DNA of 38,140 nucleotides from positions 1-38,140 of the forward strand of contig CAMCFN010000039.1 of NCBI GenBank assembly GCA_945874145.1, read 5' to 3'. This DNA comes from Akkermansia muciniphila. GTDB lineage: Bacteria; Verrucomicrobiota; Verrucomicrobiia; Limisphaerales; SXTU01. The notes under the pieces are model-generated. The model made no database searches and was not told where the DNA came from. It was given only the letters and a program-made list of their open reading frames with translations. The position numbers were made by a program, and so were the translations under genes. This document shows positions 7,913-18,022 of the stretch, piece after piece; the stretch's first letter is position 1, and every line of letters starts with the position of its first letter.

Positions 7913-8812
7913 CTACATCATCTTCAATAGCGTGTCCGCCATGTCGCTGGGGGTGACCGCGATGCCGATGCCGGCAGCCTTGAAGGCGGCGATCTTTGCC
8001 TCCGCCGTGCCCTTGCCCCCACTGACGATCGCGCCCGCGTGGCCCATGCGGCGTCCGGGAGGAGCCGTCGCGCCTGCGATGAAGCCGGCGACGGGCTTGG
8101 TCCCGTGCTTTGCAATCCACTCGGCGGCTTCTTCTTCCGCGCTGCCGCCGATCTCGCCGATCATGATGATGCCCTTGGTCTCGGGATCGGCCATGAAGAG
8201 CTGAATGACATCGAGGTGCGAGGTGCCGTTGACCGGGTCGCCGCCGATGCCGACGCAGGTGCTCTGACCGACGCCGCGCGAGGTGAGCTGCCAGACGGCT
8301 TCGTAGGTCAACGTGCCGCTGCGCGAGACGACGCCGATGTTGCCCTTCTTGTGGATGTAGCCGGGCGCGATGCCGATGCGGCAGCCGCCGTGGGAATCCT
8401 TGCCCTCACCAGGGGTCACGACACCGGGGCAGTTCGGGCCGATGAGCCGCGTCTTGCTGCCGGCCATCGCCTGCTTGGCGCGCACCATGTCGCGCACGGG
8501 AATGCCCTCGGTGATAGCGACGACAAGTTCAAGGCCCGCGTCCACGCCTTCGAGAATCGCGTCGGCGGCGAAGGGCGGGGGGACGAAGACGGCGCTCGCG
8601 GTCGCACCGGTCTGCTTCACGGCGTCGGCGACAGTGTCGAAGATGGGCACCTTGTGGCCGCCGTGCTCGAAGAACTGACCGCCCTTGCCGGGCGTGACGC
8701 CAGCGACGAGTTGCGTGCCGTAGTCGAGCGAGAGTTTGGCGTGGCGCGCACCGAATTCGCCGGTGATGCCTTGGACGAGGAGTTTGGTCTGCGGAGTAAC
8801 TAGAATGGCCAT
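7913..8812 (-). CDS. sucD: Succinyl-CoA synthetase alpha subunit
   Basis: 299 residues from ATG at 8812. With SucC it interconverts succinyl-CoA and succinate with substrate-level phosphorylation in the TCA cycle. Visible family marks are the CoA-binding N-terminus ([13 protein letters not shown]), [33 protein letters not shown], and the phospho-histidine H258 in [11 protein letters not shown] (H246 in E. coli numbering). Relative to the usual TPGECKIGI stretch there is a small insertion (GKDSHGG) before CRIGIAPG. The start lies 28 nt after the sucC stop on the same strand, third in the gltA-sucC-sucD unit. No Shine-Dalgarno is seen before the ATG (context CTTTCCCATG). Confidence 0.97.
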   Translation of the reverse strand: MAILVTPQTKLLVQGITGEFGARHAKLSLDYGTQLVAGVTPGKGGQFFEHGGHKVPIFDTVADAVKQTGATASAVFVPPPFAADAILEGVDAGLELVVAITEGIPVRDMVRAKQAMAGSKTRLIGPNCPGVVTPGEGKDSHGGCRIGIAPGYIHKKGNIGVVSRSGTLTYEAVWQLTSRGVGQSTCVGIGGDPVNGTSHLDVIQLFMADPETKGIIMIGEIGGSAEEEAAEWIAKHGTKPVAGFIAGATAPPGRRMGHAGAIVSGGKGTAEAKIAAFKAAGIGIAVTPSDMADTLLKMM

Positions 8813-8840
8813 GGGAAAGTGAGTTTGAGTTTGTGGCAGG

Positions 8841-10046
8841 TTACTTAGCGACGGTGGCGACCACCTTCTGCGCGGCGTCGGCCATTGAGTCGCCAGTGAT
8901 GAGGGTGAGGCCGCTCTCGGCCAGCGTCTTCTTGCCGGCGGCGACGTTGTTGCCTTCGAGACGGACGACGAGCGGGAGCGTCAAACCGGTTTCCTTCACC
9001 GCCGCGACGATACCGGTGGCGATGACGTTGCAATCCATGATGCCGCCGAAGATGTTCACGAAGATGGCCTTCACCGCGGGGTCGCTGAGGATGATTTTGA
9101 AGGCTGCCGTGACTTGGTCCTTGCTCGCCCCGCCGCCGACATCGAGGAAGTTCGCGGGGCTGGCGCCGTAGTGCTGGATAATATCCATCGTGGCCATCGC
9201 GAGGCCCGCGCCGTTGACGAGGCAGGCGATGGAGCCGTCGAGCTTGATGTAATTCAGGTTGAACTTGCTCGCTTCAATTTCCAATGGCGATTCCTCGGCG
9301 AGGTCGCGCATCTCCTGGATGTCCTTGTGGCGGTAGAGCGCGTTGTCGTCGAGGCCGATCTTGGCGTCCACGGCCACCAACTTCTCCTTGCCATCCGCAC
9401 CGACACAAATGCAGAGCGGGTTGATCTCGACCATTGCGGCATCGGCCTCCCACCACGTCTTGTAAACCCCGGCGAACAGCTTCGCGGCCTGGCCGGCCAG
9501 CTCGCCCTTGAGACCAAGCGCGGCGGCAATCTTCCGGCCCTGCCACGGCTGGAAGCCCATCGCAGGGTCCACGTGCTCCTTGATGATCTTCTCGGGTGAC
9601 TTCTCAGCGACTTCCTCGATGTCCACACCGCCCTCGGTGCTGGCCATGATGAGCGGGCGGGAGTTCGCGCGGTCGAGCAACACGGCGAGATAGAATTCCT
9701 TCTTGATGTCTTCCGCCGCTGCGACGAGCACGGTGCTGACGACACGGCCGTCGGGCCCGGTCTGCTTTGTCACGAGCGTGTTGCCGAGCATGGCCTTCGC
9801 GTGCGCGGTGGCTTCCTCCGCGGACTTGGCGAGCTTCACCCCGCCCTTGAATCCGTCCTTGAAGGTGCCCTTGCCACGACCGCCCGCATGAATCTGGGAC
9901 TTCACCACCGCGAGCTTGTTCCCGGAACCGAAGATTTTGTCGGCGGCGGTCCTCGCCTCCTCGACGGTCTTGCAGGCGTCGCCCGGCGGGACGACGACCC
10001 CATACTGTTTCAACAGCTGCTTGGCTTGGTATTCGTGGATGTTCAT
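8841..10046 (-). CDS. sucC: Succinyl-CoA synthetase (ADP-forming) beta subunit
   Basis: 401 residues from ATG at 10046 ([17 protein letters not shown]), close to the usual length of about 388-400. The N-terminal ATP-grasp domain shows [19 protein letters not shown] and EINPLCI; the C-terminal CoA-ligase domain shows FLDVGGGAS and [15 protein letters not shown], the phosphate/CoA-binding loop. It forms the nucleotide-binding half of the enzyme with SucD. It lies 74 nt downstream of gltA and 28 nt upstream of sucD, so the three are probably cotranscribed. Confidence 0.97.
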   Translation of the reverse strand: MNIHEYQAKQLLKQYGVVVPPGDACKTVEEARTAADKIFGSGNKLAVVKSQIHAGGRGKGTFKDGFKGGVKLAKSAEEATAHAKAMLGNTLVTKQTGPDGRVVSTVLVAAAEDIKKEFYLAVLLDRANSRPLIMASTEGGVDIEEVAEKSPEKIIKEHVDPAMGFQPWQGRKIAAALGLKGELAGQAAKLFAGVYKTWWEADAAMVEINPLCICVGADGKEKLVAVDAKIGLDDNALYRHKDIQEMRDLAEESPLEIEASKFNLNYIKLDGSIACLVNGAGLAMATMDIIQHYGASPANFLDVGGGASKDQVTAAFKIILSDPAVKAIFVNIFGGIMDCNVIATGIVAAVKETGLTLPLVVRLEGNNVAAGKKTLAESGLTLITGDSMADAAQKVVATVAK

Positions 10047-10120
10047 TTCGGAAAGCGGAGTTTGGTTTTCAGCAAACAGGGCGGACTCATCGCCCGCCCT
10101 GTCGGCATTTGAATGAATTG

Positions 10121-11257
10121 TTATCGTTGTTCCACCGGCACAACCTTCAGGCCGACCTGCCCGGTGTAAACGGACTGCGGGCGGATGAGGCGGTTGTCCG
10201 CGAGTTGCTCAAGGACGTGCGCCGTCCAGCCGCTCGTGCGGGCGATGGCAAAGATGGGGGTGAAGAGGTCGGTCGGGATGCCGAGGGAGTAATAGACCGT
10301 GGCGCTGTAGAAATCCACGTTCGCGTGAAGGTTCTTCTTCGCGAGCATCAGCTCCGCGATGCGCTCGGACATCTGAATCCACTTCGGCTCGCCGAGCTGG
10401 GTGCTGAGAATCTGCGCCATCTTCTTGAGATGTGGCGCGCGCGGGTCGAGCACCTTGTAAACGCGGTGCCCGATGCCCATGATTTTCTTCTTCTGCGCGA
10501 GCGCGTCGGCCACCCAGCCATCCACGGCTTCGAGCGAACCAATCTCGTGGAGCATCTTAATGACGCCCTCGTTCGCACCGCCGTGCAGCGGCCCCTTGAG
10601 CGTGCCGATGGCCGTCGTGACGGCCGAATACATGTCCGACAACGTGGCGATGGTGACGCGAGCGCTGAAAGTCGAGGCATTCATGCCGTGGTCGGCGTGC
10701 AGCACGTAGCACACGTCCATCGTGGCTTCCATGTCCTTGGTGGGCACGGTGCCGTTGACCATCCAGAGGAAGTTTGCGGCCTCGCCGAGATTCGCGTCAG
10801 GCGCGACGAGCGGCAAGCCTTGGCGGTTGCGATGGAAGTAAGCTGTCACCACCGGCACCTGCGCGATGAGCCGGAGCGCCTTGCGCCGCTGGGCGTGCTG
10901 CGAGTCGTCCTCGCTGGTCGTGTCGAAGCAGCCCAGCGCCGACACGGCCGTGCGGATGGCGTTCATCGGCGGCGTCTCCTTCGGCAGCTTGCACACGATG
11001 TCAATCACGCCCTGCGGGATGTCCCGAAACTGCGCAAGCGTCGCCTTCAACTCGGTGAGCTCGGCCTTGTTCGGCAGGTGGTTGTGATGGAGCAGGTGAA
11101 CGACCTCTTCGTAAGTGACCTTGCCGGCCAGCTCGTTGATGTCGTAGCCGCAGTAAACCAACTGGCCGATGTCGCCTTTCACATCGCTCAGGCGCGTCTG
11201 GGCAGCGACGACGCCTTCCAAACCTTTGCTCGTTGCTGCTGCCGTGGGGGTGCTCAT
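10121..11257 (-). CDS. gltA: Citrate synthase, short (type I-like) form
   Basis: 378 residues from ATG at 11257, the size of the short bacterial/archaeal form rather than the roughly 430-residue E. coli type. It condenses acetyl-CoA with oxaloacetate. Catalytic positions visible are H190 (HADHGMNAS), H225 ([10 protein letters not shown]), H264 (GIGHRVYKV) and D315 (ANVDFYSAT). It lacks the N-terminal extension of NADH-regulated enzymes. A 2-methylcitrate synthase role cannot be excluded by sequence alone, but no prpB/prpD neighbours are present and sucC-sucD follow directly, favouring the TCA role. The first roughly 12 residues are a loose Ala/Thr-rich tail. The upstream gap of 279 nt to the divergent WD40 gene should hold promoters for both. 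Confidence 0.94.
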   Translation of the reverse strand: MSTPTAAATSKGLEGVVAAQTRLSDVKGDIGQLVYCGYDINELAGKVTYEEVVHLLHHNHLPNKAELTELKATLAQFRDIPQGVIDIVCKLPKETPPMNAIRTAVSALGCFDTTSEDDSQHAQRRKALRLIAQVPVVTAYFHRNRQGLPLVAPDANLGEAANFLWMVNGTVPTKDMEATMDVCYVLHADHGMNASTFSARVTIATLSDMYSAVTTAIGTLKGPLHGGANEGVIKMLHEIGSLEAVDGWVADALAQKKKIMGIGHRVYKVLDPRAPHLKKMAQILSTQLGEPKWIQMSERIAELMLAKKNLHANVDFYSATVYYSLGIPTDLFTPIFAIARTSGWTAHVLEQLADNRLIRPQSVYTGQVGLKVVPVEQR

Positions 11258-11536
11258 GCTTTGGGAATTTGGGTGGTGACTTAAAAAATCGTGGCGCGAA
11301 TCTAGGTAGCGACCAAAGTTGGGTCAACGGATTTCAAAAGAAAGCCGCGATGAAAGCCTTGAATTGACCGATTTAACCAAGTTCATGATCGCTGTCAGCA
11401 AGCCAACGCGACACGCAACCAGCCTTCGGCATCTGCCTTCTGCGCCGCTGGTGTGCGGCGAAGACACCTTCCAGCGAATCTGCCTGAACACTCCCCGCAG
11501 CCTTCACGTCAGCCTCTCCGTTAACCAAATCTAGTC

Positions 11537-14500
11537 ATGGAACGAACTCTCAATTCTCTCGTGCTGCCGGTCTTGACCGCAGCCTTCCTCGGCAGCTCCT
11601 TCACCGCCTCCGCCGCTGAGGCGCCCAAGGCGGATGGCAAGAAAGGCCCGCTCCCCGTCGCCAAATCCCGCCAGTCCAAGAAGGTGGATTTCGAGAAGCA
11701 GATTCTCCCCATCCTTCGTCGCAACTGTCTCGCCTGCCACAACTCGCAAAAGGGCGAAGACGGCGTGAACTTGGAGACGCCGCAGACCATCGCCAAGGGC
11801 GGCGACACCGGCAAACTCGTCGAGCCGAAGAAGGCCGAATCCAGCTCGCTCTTCCGCGTGGCCGCGCACATGAGCAAGCCGATCATGCCGCCGGCGGGCA
11901 ACAAGGCCGGAGCCCGCAACTGCACGCCAGAAGAGCTGGCGCTGCTCAAACAATGGATCGACGAAGGCGCGACCGGCGAGGTGCGCGGCAGCGGCCCCAT
12001 TGTCTGGCAACCCCTGCCCGAGGGCTTGAATCCCATCTACGCCGTCGCCCTCACCGACGACGGCCAGTTCGCCGCCGCCGGCCGGGCCAACCAAATCCAT
12101 CTCTTCCACGTCCCCACGGCCACCGCCATCGGCCGGCTCACGGACCCAGCCCTGCTGGCCGACAAGACTTACGCCCGCCCCGGCGTGGCCCACCGCGACA
12201 TGGCCTACGCGCTCGCGTTCAGCCCCGATGGCAACACGCTCGCCTCCGGCAGCTACCGCGAGGTGAAGCTCTGGCAGCGCTCGACCAACGTGCAGAAGCA
12301 GACCCTTCCCGGCGCGGCGGAACTCCTCGCCACCAGCCCCGACGGCAAATGGCTCGCGGCCGTCTCCGGCAATGACATCAAGCTCTGGAGCCTGCCCGCC
12401 CTCACCCCCGGCAAGACGCTCTCTGGCCACACTAGCCCGGTGAAGTCACTCGCCTTCTCGACCAACTCCGCGCGGCTAGTCTCGGGCGCGGACAAGACCG
12501 CCCGCGTCTGGAACCTCGCCGACGGCGCGCTCTTCGCAGAAGCCAACGCCACCAACGACGTCCTCAGCGTCGCCATCCTGCCCGACGGCAAGCGCATTGC
12601 CACGGCCCACGGCGACAAGACCATCCTCACTTGGAAACTTCCCGAAGCCGCTGGCGGCAAGGTCGATCCGGGCGCGGTCATCGCCAGCCAAGCAGCCATC
12701 ACGCTTCTCGCCACCCTTCCCCCGGCGCAGCTCCTAGCCAGCGGGACCGACGGTATTGTGCGCGTGTTCAACGCCGACAATGGCAGCGCCGTTCGCACCG
12801 TGGCGGGCAGCAGCCCCACCGCCGCCCTCGCCGTCAGCCCGGATGGCAAGACCTTCGCCAGCCTCGGCCTCACCAACATGGCTGCGAAACTGTGGAACGC
12901 CGCCGATGGCAAGGCTCTTGGCAGCGACCTCCGTGGCGACCGCTACGTGTCCGACCGCGTGGCCGCCCAAGGCCGTGACCTGACCTTCGCGAACAACGAA
13001 GTCACTTACCAGAAGGCGTCCCAGAAAAAGGCCGAGGACGAACAGAAGAAAGCCGAGGAAGCCGCGAAGAAGAGCGAGGAAGAGCGCGTGAAGCTGGAGA
13101 AGCCCCACCCCGAGAACCTCAAGAAACTCGCCGAAGCCACCGCCGCCAAGACCGCCGCCGAGAAGGCGAAGCTGGACGCCGAAGCCCCGCAGAAGAAAGC
13201 CATGGAGACCAAGGAAACCGCCGACAAGGCCGCCACCGAAGCCGACGCCGCTGCCAAGACCGCCGCTGACGCCCTCGCCAAAGCCGACGCCGCCAGCAAG
13301 CCCGCCGCTGAGAAGGCTTCCACCGAAGCCGCCGCGAAAGCCAAGACTGCCACCGAGGCGAAGGCCGCCGCCGAAAAGGCTCTCACCGAAGCCAACGCCA
13401 AGCTCAAGGAGGCCACCGACAAGTTCACCGCCGAGAACAAGAAATTCACCGACGCCACCACCGAAGTCCGCAAATACACCGACGCCGAAGACGCCGCCAA
13501 GCGCGCGGCCGTTGACGCCAAGCGCAGCGTCGCCGACGTGGCCAAAGCCAAGACCGACCTCGCCGACGCCGAGGCCGCCCAGAAAAAGATTGAGGCCACC
13601 GTCGCCGACGCAAAGAAAGCCCAGACGGCCGGTGAGAAAATTATCCGCGCGCTGGCCTTCTCCCTCGATGGCAAGGCCGTCGTCACGGCGGGCGAGGACG
13701 GCACCGTCCGCACCTGGAGCGCGGCCGACGGCAGCGGCGTGGAAAACTACACTGGCCACACCGGCGCGGTGAAGGCCGTGGCCTTCGCCGGCAGCGCCCT
13801 CGTCTCCGCTGGCAGCGACGGCAAAATCATCGTCTGGGACACCCAGCCCGAGTGGAAGCTCGCGCGCACCATCGGCTCCGCCACCGGCACCTCTCCGCTC
13901 ACCGGCCGCGTGAACACCGTGCGCTTCAGCCCGGACGGCAAGCTCCTTGCCACCGGCAGCGGCGAGCCCTCCCGCAGCGGCGAGCTGAAGCTATGGAACG
14001 CCCAGACTGGCGCCGCCGTGCTCGAAGTTAAGAACGCCCACAGCGACACCGTCCAAAGCGTGGACTTCTCCGGCGACAGCAAGTCCCTTGTCAGCGGTGC
14101 GGCGGACAAGTTTGTGAAAGTCTGGAACGTCGCCGATGGCAAGCTCATCAAGTCCTTTGAAGGCCACACCCACCAAGTCCTCGGCGTCAGCCTCAAGCGC
14201 GACGGCCGTATCATCGCGAGCGCGGGCGCGGACGCTTCCGTGAAAGTTTGGAGCCTCATTACCGGCGAAGTCGTGCGCACCATCAAAGGCTTCGCCAAGG
14301 AAGCCACCGCGGTCGCCCACGTCGGCGTGAGCGACCAGTTCCTCGCCACCGGCGGCGACGGCAAAGTCCGCCTCATCAACGAAAGCGGCGGCGACGTGCG
14401 GAGCTTCGCGGGAGCCACCGACTTCGAGTATGCCACCGCCGGCACGCCCGACGGCAAGGTCGTCATCGCGGGTGGTCAGGACGGCATCCTCCGCGTCTGG

Positions 14501-14590
14501 AACGGCGTGAACGGCACCAGCATCATCACCTTCGAGCCCCCCAAGGCCCCGACCCCCGAACCGCAGAAGACAGCGGCGGTGAAGAATTAA
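11537..14590 (+). CDS. Secreted cytochrome c / WD40 protein with long central coiled coil
   Basis: 1017 residues from ATG at 11537. A signal peptide (residues 1-27, ending TASAAEA) is followed by a planctomycete-type cytochrome c domain at about 48-155 with heme site C64-L-A-C67-H68 and a likely Met ligand in IMPPAG (M117). WD40-like repeats fill about 160-480 (for example LAFSPDGNTLASGSYREVKLW). Residues about 492-700 are an Ala/Lys/Glu-rich, almost proline-free segment with strong coiled-coil character. A second WD40 block fills about 700-1000 (VRTWSAADGSG, VKVWNVADGK). The coiled coil could hold two beta-propellers apart or mediate oligomerisation. Such cytochrome/WD40 fusions are known in this phylum group and often accompany DUF1501-type genes, but their function is unknown. 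Confidence 0.93.
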   Translation: MERTLNSLVLPVLTAAFLGSSFTASAAEAPKADGKKGPLPVAKSRQSKKVDFEKQILPILRRNCLACHNSQKGEDGVNLETPQTIAKGGDTGKLVEPKKAESSSLFRVAAHMSKPIMPPAGNKAGARNCTPEELALLKQWIDEGATGEVRGSGPIVWQPLPEGLNPIYAVALTDDGQFAAAGRANQIHLFHVPTATAIGRLTDPALLADKTYARPGVAHRDMAYALAFSPDGNTLASGSYREVKLWQRSTNVQKQTLPGAAELLATSPDGKWLAAVSGNDIKLWSLPALTPGKTLSGHTSPVKSLAFSTNSARLVSGADKTARVWNLADGALFAEANATNDVLSVAILPDGKRIATAHGDKTILTWKLPEAAGGKVDPGAVIASQAAITLLATLPPAQLLASGTDGIVRVFNADNGSAVRTVAGSSPTAALAVSPDGKTFASLGLTNMAAKLWNAADGKALGSDLRGDRYVSDRVAAQGRDLTFANNEVTYQKASQKKAEDEQKKAEEAAKKSEEERVKLEKPHPENLKKLAEATAAKTAAEKAKLDAEAPQKKAMETKETADKAATEADAAAKTAADALAKADAASKPAAEKASTEAAAKAKTATEAKAAAEKALTEANAKLKEATDKFTAENKKFTDATTEVRKYTDAEDAAKRAAVDAKRSVADVAKAKTDLADAEAAQKKIEATVADAKKAQTAGEKIIRALAFSLDGKAVVTAGEDGTVRTWSAADGSGVENYTGHTGAVKAVAFAGSALVSAGSDGKIIVWDTQPEWKLARTIGSATGTSPLTGRVNTVRFSPDGKLLATGSGEPSRSGELKLWNAQTGAAVLEVKNAHSDTVQSVDFSGDSKSLVSGAADKFVKVWNVADGKLIKSFEGHTHQVLGVSLKRDGRIIASAGADASVKVWSLITGEVVRTIKGFAKEATAVAHVGVSDQFLATGGDGKVRLINESGGDVRSFAGATDFEYATAGTPDGKVVIAGGQDGILRVWNGVNGTSIITFEPPKAPTPEPQKTAAVKN

Positions 14591-15059
14591 TCCCCATTGC
14601 GGGTGCGGGTCGGGAAACCAGATCTTGGCTAGGCTAGTTCGCCACAAATATTGTAACCAAGGCGTTTTTCCGTCCTAACCAACTGAAAAGAAGCGGATTG
14701 TGGTTGGGACCGGTCAATTAGCGCATCGCTCGCAGCGAAGGCGGTCGATGTGTTCGGTGACTGGCAGCCCACCGGGCAGGTCAGCGCGTCCCAACTGACT
14801 TTCATCTGAGCCTGAAAATCGCTTTTGACGCCAAGCCGCAAAGGCGCGGTCTTCACGCCGTTTCCGCATCCGAGCAGTCGCTGGCGAACCGATTACGCGC
14901 GGACGGTGAAGCAACATAAACGCCGCGCCCCGCCCCTTTGCGTTCGGGGGCGGTGTCCTGCTGTGCCGGCCGCCAGCCGCAATATCTCCGTGCTGGCGTT
15001 TTGCCGATGGCCTGCTAAATAAAGTTGCTTTACGGATCGGATCTCCACGCTGACCGAGC
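14591..15059. other. Intergenic region without a convincing gene (469 nt)
   Basis: No ORF here has protein-like composition; minus-strand frames crossing it run into the kinase gene and look like shadows. The part 14835-14960 contains a dispersed repeat listed separately. The rest shows no tRNA-like fold. The region must contain the end of the WD40 transcript and the promoter of the kinase gene, but no clear intrinsic terminator or confident -35/-10 pair was found. Confidence 0.5.
14835..14960 (-). repeat. Dispersed hairpin repeat, copy A (related copy at 35690-35786)
   Basis: On the minus strand this reads GCGCGGCGTTTATGTTGCTT and then CACCGTCCG, further on CGGCGTGAAGACCGCGCC. The plus-strand segment 35690-35786 has GCGCGGCATTTATGCCGCTT, CGACGTCCG, and CGGCGTGAACGCCGCGCGCC in the same order. 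A GC-rich stem CCGCCCC/GGGGCGG (about 14930-14952) adjoins it. The two copies are diverged, so homology is inferred from shared order of motifs. Confidence 0.45.
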
Positions 15060-17993
15060 ATGATCAAGTTCAAAGCCAAAGAGCAGCCCAAGGCGACGCC
15101 GCAGCGCCGGGCCGCCGAGCAGTTGCTCGTGCAGCTCAAGCGGACGCTGGAGATGGAGGCGGGGCGGGGCAACATCACCATCAGCCACTTCCTATCCGCG
15201 CGCGGAGCGGAGGATCGCGATGCGTTCGCCCCGCAGACGCAGGCCGGCACGGGTTTTTACTCGTTGGAAGGCGTGGTCGCGACGGGTGGCATGGGGGCGG
15301 TGCTGAAGGCGCAGGACAACAACCTCGCCCGCACCGTGGCGCTCAAGGTGATGCTCAACAGCGCCGAGGCCAGCGACCAAACCATTTACAGTTTCGTGGC
15401 CGAGGCCCAGATCACCGGCCAGCTCGAACATCCCAACATCGTCCCCCTGCATGACATCGGCGTGGCCGCCGACGGCACGATCTACTACACGATGAAGTTG
15501 ATCGAGGGCCGGACGCTCCGCGACATCCTCAAGGACATCCGGGAAGGCAACGTGGACACCATCCAGCGGTTCCCGATCGCGCGGCTGCTGACGTGCTTCC
15601 AGAAAGTCTGCGACGGCATCGCCTACGCGCACTCCCGGCGAGTGGTCCACCGGGATCTGAAGCCGGACAACGTCATGGTCGGCGAATTCGGCGAGGTGTT
15701 GATCTTGGATTGGGGGCTCGCAAAAGTGCTGCCGGAACCCGGGCAGGCGGACACCGAGGAGCAAGGTGGCGAGTTCTCGGGACCGCTGCCCGGAGGGGCC
15801 GGATCGGACGTGATGGCCACGATGGCGGGCCAGGTCAAAGGCACGCCGAACTACATGGCTCCCGAGCAGGCGGAAGGCCGGGTGTCAGATATTGACGCCC
15901 GATCGGACATCTACGCGCTGGGGGGAATTCTTTATTGCATCCTCACCACCCAGCCTCCCATCACGGGATCGAGTCTGGATGAAATCCTGACCAAGGTCAC
16001 GCAGGGGACAATCACTGCCCCGGCCCTTTTCAACGATCTGCCGGTGGAGAATCCGGCGGGTCAAGTGGCTCCGCATTGTCCCGGCGGCGTCATCCCGGAC
16101 GCCCTCTCCGCCGTGGCGATGAAGTGCATGATGCGCGAGCCGCAGCAACGCTACCAATCCGTCGAGGAGTTGCAGGCGGACATCGCAGCGTATCAAGGCG
16201 GCTACGCCACCCGGGCCCAGGATGCCAACATTTTCACGCTGCTGGCCTTGATGTTTCACCGCAATAAGAAGGAGGTCTTCATGGCGTTGGGGGCCGTGAT
16301 CGCCATCTTCGTGGTCATCCTCGGCTTCCTCGGCAAGGTCAAGTTGAGCGAGCTGGAAGCGCAGAAGGCGTTGAAACGCGCCGAGGAAACCGTCGGGGAG
16401 TTGCGCAAGACCGCGCCGTCCTTCGCGGCGGTCGCGGAAAGCGATCTGCGCAAGCTACAGTTCGGTCTCGCGCTGACCAACATTGACCAGGCCATCTCGC
16501 TTGATGGTTCGAATGCCAACTTCCACAACATCAAGGGCAACATCCTCACCTCCCTGGAGAACTACGCGACCGCCCGCGCCGCATATGAGAAGGCGCGCGA
16601 ACTCGCCCCCAACCACCCGGAGGCCGCCAAGAACTCCGTCGTCCTGGCCGCCGTCCTCCGGGACAACACGGACTTCAAGAGACTGAAGTCGGAAAGTTAC
16701 CGGCGCATTTACGAAACGATGCGGGAGCAAGGCCGGGTGGAGGAGGCGGGGCTGATGTTTGCCCGCTTCGCCGCCGGGGACACCGGCATAATCGACACCT
16801 TCCGAAAAAACCTGACTGCCGGGGGGATCAAGCCCGAGCTGCTTGAGCGCGAAAGTTCTGGCGAGTTTCACCTCAATCTTACAGGGCAGAAAGTGATCAG
16901 CCTGCGCGGCCTCAATGGCATCCCGCTCTCCACACTGAACTTGGCCGGCTGCACGGACATCACCGATCTCTCCGCCCTGCGGGGCATGCCCCTCACGCGG
17001 CTGGATCTCAGCGGCTTGACCGGCATCTCAGACCTCGGCCCGCTGAAAGACGCGAAGCAACTTACTGACTTGAATCTGCGGGGCTGCATCAATGTTCAGG
17101 ATCTTGGTCCGCTGACCAGCCTGCCACTCAAACGGATCGACCTGAACGGCTACCGCGCCACCGATCTGAAGCCGCTGGCCAGCATAACATCGTTGGAGTG
17201 GCTTGACCTCGGCGGCACCCAGGTGCGCGACATCGGGCCGCTGGCCGGGCGTCCGCTCAAATGGCTCAACTTGGAGGGCACCAAAGTCGTCAGCCTGTCC
17301 GCCCTGAAAGGTGCCCCGCTCCGCTACCTGAATCTCAACAACGTGAAGGTGGATGAACTGGCCGCCCTGGCCGGCATGCCGCTCATCACCAACCTGATGG
17401 ACCGAACCTTGGTGCGCGACATCAGCGCCCTGAAAGGCATGCGGCTCCAGCACTTGAGCTGTTACAAGGCCCCGGTCCAAGGCATCGCCGCACTGGAGAA
17501 AATGACTTCCCTGCGCTACCTCGACTTGCGCGAAACCACCATCAAAGACCTGACCCCGCTCGCCGGGATGCCCCTCGACATCCTCCGCCTCGCCGACACT
17601 CAGATCACGGACATCTCCCCGCTCCAAGGCGCGCCCTTGAACATCGAACTCGACCTCTCTGGCACCAAGGTTTCGAACCTAGACGCGCTCCGCGGCGCCC
17701 CCCTCCAACTATTGAACCTCTCGAAGACCGAGGTCAGCAGTGTCGCGCCCCTTGCGGGAATGCCGCTTAAAGTGCTGCGGCTCGACGGCCTGCCGACGCA
17801 GCCCGACTTGAACCCGCTGTGGCAATGCCAGGACTTGGAACACCTCAGCATCCCCTTCCCTTCCCCCTCGATTGTCGCGCTCCGCCAGTTGCCAAAGCTC
17901 AAGCGACTCGGCTACAACGTGCCCATCGACAATTGGGACCGCGTCACCACGCCGCAAGCCTTCTGGAAAGACTGGGACGCCCGGAACAAGTGA
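15060..17993 (+). CDS. Membrane Ser/Thr protein kinase with TPR and leucine-rich repeats
   Basis: 977 residues. After a 65-residue basic N-terminus comes a Hanks-type kinase domain (about 67-380): Gly loop VATGGMGAV, lysine K96 in VALKVM, catalytic loop HRDLKPDN (D199, N204), metal site D217 in LDWGLAK (DWG in place of DFG), activation segment ending GTPNYMAPEQ. One membrane helix follows at about 407-425 (MALGAVIAIFVVILGFLG), so the kinase is cytoplasmic and the rest probably periplasmic. Two TPR-like units lie at about 463-525. About fourteen leucine-rich repeats of 20-23 residues (consensus DLSPLxGMPLxxLxLxGT) fill about 620-931. The LRR part probably senses a ligand. An FHA-domain protein, a natural reader of phospho-Thr, is encoded convergently 24 nt away. 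Confidence 0.94.
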   Translation: MIKFKAKEQPKATPQRRAAEQLLVQLKRTLEMEAGRGNITISHFLSARGAEDRDAFAPQTQAGTGFYSLEGVVATGGMGAVLKAQDNNLARTVALKVMLNSAEASDQTIYSFVAEAQITGQLEHPNIVPLHDIGVAADGTIYYTMKLIEGRTLRDILKDIREGNVDTIQRFPIARLLTCFQKVCDGIAYAHSRRVVHRDLKPDNVMVGEFGEVLILDWGLAKVLPEPGQADTEEQGGEFSGPLPGGAGSDVMATMAGQVKGTPNYMAPEQAEGRVSDIDARSDIYALGGILYCILTTQPPITGSSLDEILTKVTQGTITAPALFNDLPVENPAGQVAPHCPGGVIPDALSAVAMKCMMREPQQRYQSVEELQADIAAYQGGYATRAQDANIFTLLALMFHRNKKEVFMALGAVIAIFVVILGFLGKVKLSELEAQKALKRAEETVGELRKTAPSFAAVAESDLRKLQFGLALTNIDQAISLDGSNANFHNIKGNILTSLENYATARAAYEKARELAPNHPEAAKNSVVLAAVLRDNTDFKRLKSESYRRIYETMREQGRVEEAGLMFARFAAGDTGIIDTFRKNLTAGGIKPELLERESSGEFHLNLTGQKVISLRGLNGIPLSTLNLAGCTDITDLSALRGMPLTRLDLSGLTGISDLGPLKDAKQLTDLNLRGCINVQDLGPLTSLPLKRIDLNGYRATDLKPLASITSLEWLDLGGTQVRDIGPLAGRPLKWLNLEGTKVVSLSALKGAPLRYLNLNNVKVDELAALAGMPLITNLMDRTLVRDISALKGMRLQHLSCYKAPVQGIAALEKMTSLRYLDLRETTIKDLTPLAGMPLDILRLADTQITDISPLQGAPLNIELDLSGTKVSNLDALRGAPLQLLNLSKTEVSSVAPLAGMPLKVLRLDGLPTQPDLNPLWQCQDLEHLSIPFPSPSIVALRQLPKLKRLGYNVPIDNWDRVTTPQAFWKDWDARNK

Positions 17994-18006
17994 GGAGCCG
18001 ACAACC

Positions 18007-18022
18007 GCTAGGCTTGCCTAGC
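18007..18022. terminator. Short perfect inverted repeat at a convergent gene junction
   Basis: GCTAGG-CTTG-CCTAGC, a 6-7 bp stem, lies between the kinase stop and the FHA-cyclase stop codon (which is inside the right arm). Position at a convergent junction suggests a shared terminator, but neither strand has a U-tract after the stem, so classical intrinsic termination is not supported. Confidence 0.3.

Noticed and set aside
10670-10700. DHG instead of DHE in citrate synthase
   Set aside because: The catalytic His is present and this neighbour position varies among bacterial citrate synthases, so it does not suggest loss of function.
14714-15250. 178-codon minus-strand frame upstream of the kinase
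   Set aside because: Overlaps the kinase N-terminus and a repeat; no motif or convincing composition.
15699-15725. DWG in place of DFG in the Ser/Thr kinase as a sign of inactivity
   Set aside because: The metal-binding Asp is kept, and LDWGLAK is, to my knowledge, a common form in kinases of this phylum group.
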